Origin: UBA4615 sp046046245
Lineage (GTDB): Bacteria; Pseudomonadota; Gammaproteobacteria; Burkholderiales; Burkholderiaceae_E
Assembly (NCBI GenBank): GCA_046046245.1
Contig: JBJOKE010000081.1
Coordinates: 1-55,284 of the forward strand
Direction: 5' to 3'
Length of the DNA: 55,284 nt
Below, in pieces: positions 49,265-55,284 of this stretch. How positions within the stretch are numbered: the first letter of the stretch is position 1; every line of letters begins with the position of its first letter. The notes under the pieces were generated by a model. That model did not search any database, had not been told where the DNA came from, and worked only from the letters and a program-made list of their open reading frames with translations. The position numbers were made by a program, and so were the translations under genes.

Positions 49265-50512
49265 TCATCGTGCCCGCGAGGCCTGCCACAGCCAGATGCC
49301 CACCGCGGCCGGCGCGGCCGCCATCACGACGTAGGTCGGGCCATGCCCGCCCAGCACGCCCACCAGCGACGCGAACACCGGCGGGCCGGCCATCGCGCCG
49401 CAGAAGGTCAGGAACTGCGTGCCGCCGGTGATCGCGCCGAGCTCCTCGGGCCGCACCCGATGCGAGAGCTCGGCGAAGTAGACGCCGTTCCAGGCCATCG
49501 AGGTCGCCGCGCAGGCGAGCGCCGCGGCCATCGCGAGCGCAGGCGACGCGCCGGCCGGCAGCGCGCCCAGCAGCGCCGCCGACCCGGCCATCGCGAGCCC
49601 CAGCAGCGACAGCAGCCGCAGCGGCGACAGCCAGCGGTCGGCGACCTGGCCCCAGAGCACCCGGCAGCCGACGGCGACGAGCTGGGAGATCGACAGCACG
49701 GCGGCCGCCGCCGCGAGGCTGCGGCCCAGCTCCAGCTTGAGGTAGCTGACGAGGAAGGTGGTGAAGCACAGCTGCGTCATCGAGAACGCGAGCGAGGCCA
49801 CGCCGAGCCGCCGCAGCGCCGGCTCGTCCCAGACGCGGCGCAGCGGCGCGACGGTGGCGCGCAGCAGCGCCGTCACCGAGGCCGGAGCGGTCTCGACCCG
49901 GCTCCGCGGCACGCGCGCCTCCAGCACGGTGGTCGACCGCAGCGCGACCGCGAGCGCGAGGCAGCCGGCGGCGAGCGCGACCATCGCCCAGGTCCACGGC
50001 ATCGCGCCGATCAGCGGCGGCACGATGATCCCGGCCAGTCCGATGCCGATCGGCACGCCGGTCTGCTTGATCGAGAAGAAGAGTCCGCGGCGGTCCGGCG
50101 GCGCGTGTGCGGCGAGCACCATCGAGGCCGCGGGGTTCGGCACGCCGTAGCCCGCGCCCAGCAGCACCGCGGCCAGCGGCCAGACCCACAGCGCGTCGGC
50201 ACCCGAGACGCCGACGGCCGCGACGCCCAGACCCGCGGCGCCCGCCAGCAGCGCCACCAGGCTCATCCGGATCGGGCCGTCGCGCTGCATCCGCGTGCCG
50301 AGCACGAGCCCGGACAGCATCGCGGCGAAGTAGGCGACACCCACGAACCAGCCGACCCGCTGCGGCGGCACGCCGAGCGCCGGCGCGATCGCCGGCGCGA
50401 CCACGGCCGGCACGTTCATCGCGAGCGTCGAGGCCGCCTGGACCAGCATCGTGGTCGCGAGCGCGAGGCGGGGCCGTGCGGGCGCGGCGAGGTCTGCGGC
50501 GGCCGCGCTCAT
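49265..50512 (-). CDS. MFS transporter
   Basis: This 415-residue protein has twelve predicted membrane helices. LALATTMLVQAASTLAMNVPAVVAPAIAPALGVP starts helix 1, GTRMQRDGPIRMSLVALLAG carries a motif-A-like loop, and the second half begins near RRLGVASLAFSMTQLCFTTFLVSYLKLELG. It resembles the CynX/NimT-like group that handles small anions or aromatic acids, but the assignment is loose. Its start overlaps the alkylsulfatase stop (ATGA), so the two are coupled and may handle the same compound: sulfate-ester uptake and cleavage is a reasonable guess. Substrate unproven. Confidence 0.87.
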   Translation of the reverse strand: MSAAAADLAAPARPRLALATTMLVQAASTLAMNVPAVVAPAIAPALGVPPQRVGWFVGVAYFAAMLSGLVLGTRMQRDGPIRMSLVALLAGAAGLGVAAVGVSGADALWVWPLAAVLLGAGYGVPNPAASMVLAAHAPPDRRGLFFSIKQTGVPIGIGLAGIIVPPLIGAMPWTWAMVALAAGCLALAVALRSTTVLEARVPRSRVETAPASVTALLRATVAPLRRVWDEPALRRLGVASLAFSMTQLCFTTFLVSYLKLELGRSLAAAAAVLSISQLVAVGCRVLWGQVADRWLSPLRLLSLLGLAMAGSAALLGALPAGASPALAMAAALACAATSMAWNGVYFAELSHRVRPEELGAITGGTQFLTFCGAMAGPPVFASLVGVLGGHGPTYVVMAAAPAAVGIWLWQASRAR

Positions 50513-52359
50513 TCGCGGAACAGTCGCAGCGTGGTCGCCAGCGCGATCAGCGAGCCCTCGAGCTTCGCGTCGCCGGTGGCGAGCGCCGCGGGCAGCCCGC
50601 GCACGCCGGCGGCGATCTCCTTCCATCGGTCGGCGCTCGTCGCGAGCCGCGCATCGGCGCGCTCGGGGCGGCCCTCGCGGACCTCGGCGACGCCGCGGCG
50701 CACCGCGAGCGTGAAGTGGCGGCCGACGTCGGTGAACTCGAATCCGAGGGTACGCTCCACGTCGAGCGCCTCCTCGGCGCGCAGCCGCACCGGCATGCCC
50801 CGCATGAACGCGTCGATCGGGAACGCGTGCAGCAGGTCGACCGGCGTCCTGGCGGGATCGCGGCGCTCGATGCGGATCGAGCCCGCGGCCTCGCCGGCGG
50901 CGGTCAGCAGGTAGTTGCGCGCGTTCGCGCTCTCCTGGCGGTCGGCGAGCGCGGCGAGCGCGCGGGCCCGCACGCCGCGCGGGCCGGCATCGTCGGGCGC
51001 GAGCCGCGACGCGAGGTCCGCCGCCTCGGCCGCCCACTGCAGGTCGCCGGCGGCGAGCGCGCGTTCGGCCTCCTGCGCGAGCGTGCGGCCGCTGCCGGCG
51101 AGCGCCTGCAGCCGCTTCGCGCGCTCGGCCGGCGGCAGCGGGAACAGGTTCGCCGCGTTGCCGTCGAACCAGCCCACCTGACCCGCGTGGATCGAGCGCA
51201 CGCTCCAGTCGACGCGCCCGTAGTGCTCGGCGAGCCACGGGTTCGCGGCGAGGTGCGGTGGCAGCTTCACGCGCGCGACGATCTCGTCGGGCGCGAGGCC
51301 CGCGTTCATCCAGCGGATCGTCTGGTCGTGGACGAACTGGATCGCGTCGCGGTAGTCGGTCAGCAGGCGTGCAACCTGCGCGGCCCCCGAGACCGGCCGC
51401 GTGTGGCTCGGCACCAGGTGCTCGGCGCCGAGGGCGCGCATCGCGTCCAGGCTCGCCACCCAGCGGCGCACGTCGCGGTACGGCGTGCCGCGGATCGCGT
51501 AGAGGTTCGGGAACGAGCGGTAGAGATTGTCGGCCGGCAGCAGCACGCGCTTGTCCGGCAGCCAGACGAAGAGCTGGTCCTCGGTCTCGCCGGGCGCGTG
51601 ACGCAGCGACAGCTTCACGCCGGCCACCTCGAGCTCGAGCGACTCGGCGAACGAGCGCGTCGGTCGCAGCACCGCGATCCGGTTCCTGCCGTCGACGAAA
51701 TCCAGGCGCGGGCCGATGCCGGCATTGGGCAGCTGGTCGGCGCGCAGGTGGGTGCCGAACTGTCGCATGCTGCGCGGGTAGATCGTCGGCGCGACGACGT
51801 CCATCACCTCGTCGAGCAGCGCGTTCGTGCGCTCGTGCGCGATGACCTCGACCGGCCGGCCCTCGGCGAACACCGCCGCGCCGAAGGTGTGGTCGGGGTG
51901 GTAGTGGGTGTAGACGATCGCGCGGACCGGCTTCGAGGTCACGCCGCGGAAGAGGGCGAGCACCCGGGCCGCGGCCTCGGCGCTCTCCATCGTGTCGACG
52001 ACGATCGCGCCGTCGCTGCCCTCGATCAGGATCGAGTTCGCCAGGCCCTCGCCGACGGCGACGTGGACGCCGTCGGTGACTCGGATCAGCTCGGGCCGGA
52101 ACTCGCGCGCATGCGCACGCAGCCGGGCCAGCGCCGGGTGCTCGGTGCCGGGGGCGATCGCGTTCTCCGGTGCCGCGGAGGCCTCGGCCGCGGGCGCCTT
52201 CGTCGCGTCGACGGCCGACCTCGCGGCCGACCGCTCGCCGCGCGGCCAGCCGCCCAGCGCCGCGATGGCGGCCACCACCGCGGCCGCGCCGAGCAGCACG
52301 GCGCCGGCCCGGGCGAGGCCGGGGGCGATGCGGGCGGAGCGGAGGCGGCGCGGGCTCAT
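50509..52359 (-). CDS. alkylsulfatase, MBL-fold (SdsA1/linear primary-alkylsulfatase-like)
   Basis: This 616-residue protein has an N-terminal membrane segment (about 14-36), a metallo-beta-lactamase domain with the zinc motif THYHPDHTFG and later GETEDQLFVWLP and VPSHTRPVSG, a helical dimerisation domain (about 390-500: GWFDGNAANLFPLPPAER), and an SCP2-like C-terminal domain (about 500-616: FPIDAFMRGMPVRLRAEEAL). The layout matches SdsA1, which cleaves sulfate from linear alkyl sulfates such as SDS, giving an alcohol for further use. Membrane anchoring suggests action at the envelope. It is co-transcribed with the MFS gene. Confidence 0.92.
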   Translation of the reverse strand: MSPRRLRSARIAPGLARAGAVLLGAAAVVAAIAALGGWPRGERSAARSAVDATKAPAAEASAAPENAIAPGTEHPALARLRAHAREFRPELIRVTDGVHVAVGEGLANSILIEGSDGAIVVDTMESAEAAARVLALFRGVTSKPVRAIVYTHYHPDHTFGAAVFAEGRPVEVIAHERTNALLDEVMDVVAPTIYPRSMRQFGTHLRADQLPNAGIGPRLDFVDGRNRIAVLRPTRSFAESLELEVAGVKLSLRHAPGETEDQLFVWLPDKRVLLPADNLYRSFPNLYAIRGTPYRDVRRWVASLDAMRALGAEHLVPSHTRPVSGAAQVARLLTDYRDAIQFVHDQTIRWMNAGLAPDEIVARVKLPPHLAANPWLAEHYGRVDWSVRSIHAGQVGWFDGNAANLFPLPPAERAKRLQALAGSGRTLAQEAERALAAGDLQWAAEAADLASRLAPDDAGPRGVRARALAALADRQESANARNYLLTAAGEAAGSIRIERRDPARTPVDLLHAFPIDAFMRGMPVRLRAEEALDVERTLGFEFTDVGRHFTLAVRRGVAEVREGRPERADARLATSADRWKEIAAGVRGLPAALATGDAKLEGSLIALATTLRLFRE

Positions 52360-52444
52360 CGTTGCGGGGAGGGCCCGGGCGAGTATAGGGGCGGACGGGG
52401 ACGGCGTCCGTCGGCCGCTCGCCGACCCGGTCCGGGAATGCCGC

Positions 52445-52450
52445 TATCAT
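52445..52450 (+). promoter_or_regulatory. putative -10 element (TATCAT) upstream of M20 peptidase
   Basis: TATCAT lies 34 bases before the M20 start, with GGAG (about 52467) as a ribosome site. No clear -35. The gene starts divergently from the alkylsulfatase, whose ATG is at 52359. Confidence 0.4.
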
Positions 52451-52478
52451 CGACCGATCCCCTCCGGAGCCCGCCGAG

Positions 52479-53918
52479 ATGAACCTCTCCGACCTGCGCC
52501 CGCTGATCGACGCCAAGTGGGACGACGACCTGGTGCCCCGCCTGGTCGACTACGTGAAGCTGCCGGCGAAGTCGCCGTCGTTCGACCCGAGCTGGGCCGC
52601 CCACGGCCATATCGCGGCCGCCGTCGAGGCCGCCGCCGCCTGGGCGCGCGCGCAGCCCATCGCCGGCCTGCGGGTCGAGGTCATCTCGATCGACGGGATG
52701 ACGCCCTGCATCTTCTTCGACGTGCCCGCGACCCACGGCCTGGGCGAGGACCGGACCGTGCTGTTCTACGGCCACCTCGACAAGCAGCCCGAGATGACCG
52801 GCTGGCGCGACGACCTCGGCCCGTGGAAGCCGGTGATCGAGGACGGCAAGCTCTACGGCCGCGGCGCGGCCGACGACGGCTACGCGCTCTACGCGGCGCT
52901 GACGGTGATCCAGGCGCTGGATGCGAGGCAGGTCGCACGACCGCGCTGCGTCGGCCTGATCGAGACCTGCGAGGAGAGCGGCAGCCCCGACCTGCCGGCC
53001 TACCTCGCGAGGCTCGCGCCGCGTCTCGGGCAGGTGCAGCTGGTCGCGGGTCTGGACTCCGGCTGCGGCAACTACGACCAGCTCTGGGTCACCACCTCGC
53101 TGCGCGGGCTGGTGGGCGGCGTGCTGACCGTCGAGGTGCTGCAGGAGGGCGTGCATTCGGGCGCGGCGAGCGGCCTCGTGCCCTCGTCGTTCCGGATCGC
53201 GCGCAAGCTGCTGAACCGGCTCGACGACGTCGACACCGGGCGGCTGGTCCCCGAGGCCTTCCACGCCGTCATCCCGCAGGAGCGCATCGAGCAGGCGAAG
53301 GCGGCCGGCGACATCCTCGGCGACGTGGTCTGGAAGCAGTTCCCCTGGGTGGGCTGCAACCATGGCCCCGACGCCCACGCGCACGCGATGCCGACCACCA
53401 CCGATCCGGTCGAGGCGATCCTGAACCGCACCTGGCGGCCCGCGCTGTCGGTCACCGGCGCCGAGCACCTGCCCGGCATCGCCGCGGCCGGCAACGTGCT
53501 GCGCCCGAAGACCTCGCTGAAGCTGTCGCTGCGGCTGCCGCCGACCGTCGACGGCGAGCGTGCCGCCGCGCTGATGAAGCAGGTGCTCGAGGCCGATGCG
53601 CCGTACAACGCGAAGGTGAGCTTCTCGGACTTCCACGGCGCCACGGGCTGGAACGCCCCGCCGACCGCGCCCTGGCTCAGGCAGGCCGCCGATGCGGCGT
53701 CGATGGCGGCGTGGGGGCGGCCCGCCGCCTGGATGGGCGAGGGCGGCACGATCCCGTTCATGAACATGCTCGGCGAGAAGTTCCCCGACGCGCAGTTCCT
53801 GATCACCGGCGTGCTCGGCCCGCAGTCCAATGCGCACGGCCCGAACGAGTTCCTGCACCTCGACGCGGGCAAGCGGCTGACCGCTGCGGTCGCCGGCATC
53901 GTCGCCGCGGTCCGCTGA
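52479..53918 (+). CDS. M20 family metallopeptidase (dipeptidase-like)
   Basis: This 479-residue zinc peptidase has the five metal-site features: His in FYGHLDKQPEM, Asp in GRGAADDGYAL, Glu pair in LIETCEESGSPD, Asp in GLDSGCGNYDQ and a late His in EFLHLDAGKR. The dimerisation domain is about 200-340. It resembles the dipeptidase/carnosinase branch rather than ArgE or DapE. TATCAT and GGAG before the ATG make it a likely independent transcript. It converges on the paaZ-like gene. Exact peptide substrate is unknown. Confidence 0.9.
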   Translation: MNLSDLRPLIDAKWDDDLVPRLVDYVKLPAKSPSFDPSWAAHGHIAAAVEAAAAWARAQPIAGLRVEVISIDGMTPCIFFDVPATHGLGEDRTVLFYGHLDKQPEMTGWRDDLGPWKPVIEDGKLYGRGAADDGYALYAALTVIQALDARQVARPRCVGLIETCEESGSPDLPAYLARLAPRLGQVQLVAGLDSGCGNYDQLWVTTSLRGLVGGVLTVEVLQEGVHSGAASGLVPSSFRIARKLLNRLDDVDTGRLVPEAFHAVIPQERIEQAKAAGDILGDVVWKQFPWVGCNHGPDAHAHAMPTTTDPVEAILNRTWRPALSVTGAEHLPGIAAAGNVLRPKTSLKLSLRLPPTVDGERAAALMKQVLEADAPYNAKVSFSDFHGATGWNAPPTAPWLRQAADAASMAAWGRPAAWMGEGGTIPFMNMLGEKFPDAQFLITGVLGPQSNAHGPNEFLHLDAGKRLTAAVAGIVAAVR

Positions 53919-53928
53919 CCCGCTGCGG

Positions 53929-53948
53929 CCCGCGTCCGGCGTCGCGGG
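53929..53948. terminator. weak hairpin between convergent genes
   Basis: CCCGCG (53929-53934) and CGCGGG (53943-53948) form a 6-bp stem with an 8-base loop, between the M20 stop (53918) and the paaZ-like stop (53956). No T-run; the call is tentative. Confidence 0.35.
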
Positions 53949-53955
53949 AAGGCGT

Positions 53956-55284
53956 TCAGCTCCGGCGCTGGACCAGGGTCAGGATGTCGTAGGACGCCAC
54001 CAGCTGGCCGTCCTGGTTCGTCACCTGCACGTCCCAGGCGACCACGCCCTGACCCGGCCCGTCGCCCTTCGACGGACGCTCGGCCTTGCGCTTGCAGGTG
54101 AGCCGCGCCTGGATGGTGTCGCCGATGCCGACCGGCTTCACGAAGCGCAGCGTGTCGAGCCCGTAGTTCGCGAGCACCGGGCCGGGCGAGGGCCAGACGA
54201 ACAGGCCCGCGGCGGCCGACAGCACGAAGTAGCCGTGGGCGATCCGCTTGCCGAACGGACTCGCCTTCGCCGCGGGCTCGTCGAAGTGCATGTAGAAGTA
54301 GTCGCCCGACAGACCGCCGAACATCACGATGTCCGCCTCGGTGACCGTGCGACGGTGGGTGAGCAGCGAGTCGCCGACCGCGATGTCCTCGAAATGCCGG
54401 CGGAACGGGTGGACCTCGGACTCGACGACCCGGGCGCCGCGGACGTATTCGCCGGTCACCGCGGTCAGCATCGTGGGCGAGCCCTGGACCGCGGCACGCT
54501 GCAGGTAGTGGGTCACCGCGCGCAGGCCGCCGAGTTCCTCGCCGCCGCCGGCGCGGCCCGGGCCGCCGTGCTTCAGGCCCGGCAGCGGCGACCCGTGGCC
54601 GGTGGACTCGGCCGCGCAGCTGCGGTCCAGCACCAGCAGGCGGCCGTGGTGGGCGGCCGCCACCGGAATGGCGCGTGCGGCGGTCTCGGCGCTCCGGGTC
54701 ACCAGCGTGCCCACCCGGCTGCCGCGGCCCCGGGCGGCCAGGGCCAGGGCTTCGTCCAGGTCCTCATAGGGCATCAGCGTGCTCACCGGGCCAAAGGCTT
54801 CCAGGTCGTGCACGGCGGTGTTGGCCATTGCGTCACGGCACAGCAGCAAGGTGGGCGCGTGGAAGGCGCCATCGGCCACGCCCTCGCCACGGGGCGCAAA
54901 ACCATCGCGCGCACCGAAGACCACCTCGTTGCCCACGCTCAGGCGCGCCACGCGCTCGGCCACATCGGCCAGCTGGGCGTTTGAGGCCAGTGCGCCCATG
55001 CGCACGCCGTCCACGGCGGGGTCGCCCACCACCACGCCGGCCAGGCGCTCACGCAACTTGCTGGCCACGGCATCCAGGTGGCGGCGCGGCACGATGGCGC
55101 GGCGGATGGCGGTGCACTTCTGCCCGGCCTTGACCGTCATCTCGCGCACCACCTCCTTGACGAAGAGGTCGAACTCCTCGTCGTCCGGGTTCACGTCGGG
55201 CGCCAGGATGGCGCAGTTCAGCGAATCGGCCTCGGCGTTGAAGGGGATGGAGCGCGCCACCAGGTTGCGCTGCGTGCGCAGCTG
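53956..55284 (-). CDS. paaZ: PaaZ-like bifunctional aldehyde dehydrogenase/enoyl-CoA hydratase, C-terminal part
   Basis: The visible 442 codons run in from the right edge, so the N-terminus is missing. The first part is the C-terminal half of an aldehyde dehydrogenase domain, with the catalytic Cys in KAGQKCTAIRRAIV and YEDLDEALALAARG, then a linker (LLVLDRSCAAESTGHGSPLPGLKHGGPGRAGGGEE) and a MaoC-type hydratase (FGGLSGDYFYMHFDEPAAKASPFGKRIAHGYFV). This is the PaaZ fusion that opens oxepin-CoA and oxidises the aldehyde in phenylacetate breakdown. Codon choice changes inside the gene: right of about 54,700 it prefers GTG, CTG, GCC and AGC, unlike the left part and the rest of the window. No other paa genes are in view. 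Confidence 0.88.
   Translation of the reverse strand, partial: QLRTQRNLVARSIPFNAEADSLNCAILAPDVNPDDEEFDLFVKEVVREMTVKAGQKCTAIRRAIVPRRHLDAVASKLRERLAGVVVGDPAVDGVRMGALASNAQLADVAERVARLSVGNEVVFGARDGFAPRGEGVADGAFHAPTLLLCRDAMANTAVHDLEAFGPVSTLMPYEDLDEALALAARGRGSRVGTLVTRSAETAARAIPVAAAHHGRLLVLDRSCAAESTGHGSPLPGLKHGGPGRAGGGEELGGLRAVTHYLQRAAVQGSPTMLTAVTGEYVRGARVVESEVHPFRRHFEDIAVGDSLLTHRRTVTEADIVMFGGLSGDYFYMHFDEPAAKASPFGKRIAHGYFVLSAAAGLFVWPSPGPVLANYGLDTLRFVKPVGIGDTIQARLTCKRKAERPSKGDGPGQGVVAWDVQVTNQDGQLVASYDILTLVQRRS

Noticed and set aside
49265..52516. A 1083-codon minus-strand frame covering the MFS and alkylsulfatase genes as a fusion
   Set aside because: The alkylsulfatase lies in a different phase; only the last 415 codons are a real protein, starting at 50512.

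Overview
The window is about 55 kb of very GC-rich DNA (roughly 70% or more by eye, with G or C at most third codon positions). Glutathione-dependent formaldehyde detoxification, two glutathione S-transferases, a pair of Bug/TctC-type periplasmic binding proteins, acyl-CoA catabolism and a paaZ-type gene together suggest a betaproteobacterium, most likely in the Burkholderiales. This assignment is inference from gene content. No rRNA, tRNA, CRISPR array, insertion sequence or phage gene was seen.

Left part (1-13.2 kb): the 3' part of a J-domain gene, a GST/VOC gene pair, an acyl-CoA ligase divergent from a membrane-anchored metallophosphoesterase, a HAD-IB phosphatase, an exported DUF1800/DUF1501 pair, an aldehyde dehydrogenase, and a formamidase-family/SDR operon. 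Beside the last lies a decayed ftsH gene. It keeps its N-terminal domain and C-terminal tail but has lost the AAA+ and HEXXH parts, and carries a nonsense codon and a frameshift.

Middle (13.2-22.6 kb): a formaldehyde module. S-(hydroxymethyl)glutathione dehydrogenase and S-formylglutathione hydrolase bracket a LuxR-type response regulator, a GAF-containing histidine kinase with no clear membrane sensor, and a 7TM-PAS membrane protein with no kinase domain. I read the last two as a possible split sensor. The layout recalls FlhS/FlhR control of formaldehyde oxidation in Paracoccus, but with sensing and phosphorylation on separate polypeptides.

22.6-33.8 kb: a GST divergent from a LysR regulator, a methyltransferase/EamA exporter pair, a fumarylacetoacetate-hydrolase-family protein with an unexpected lipoprotein-type signal, an MFS transporter, an amidase, and an Lrp-type regulator divergent from a homodimeric 2-oxoacid dehydrogenase E1. 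An 11-bp perfect inverted repeat covers the regulator's start codon. A possible 30-residue ORF and a VapC-like toxin fragment follow the E1 gene.

33.8-49.3 kb: a large catabolic locus controlled from one point. A GntR/HutC regulator heads a seven-gene leftward operon (regulator, enoyl-CoA hydratase, three acyl-CoA dehydrogenases, pirin, phytanoyl-CoA-dioxygenase-family protein). It is divergent from a rightward run (nitronate monooxygenase, two Bug binding proteins, NDP-forming acyl-CoA synthetase, DUF1254 protein, MATE exporter). A 16-bp palindrome containing a -10 box lies between them. The substrate is unknown.

Right end (49.3-55.3 kb): an MFS transporter with an SdsA-type alkylsulfatase, an M20 peptidase, and the 3' part of a paaZ-like fusion gene. 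The upstream half of that gene uses codons unlike the rest of the window, as if it were a recombinant.
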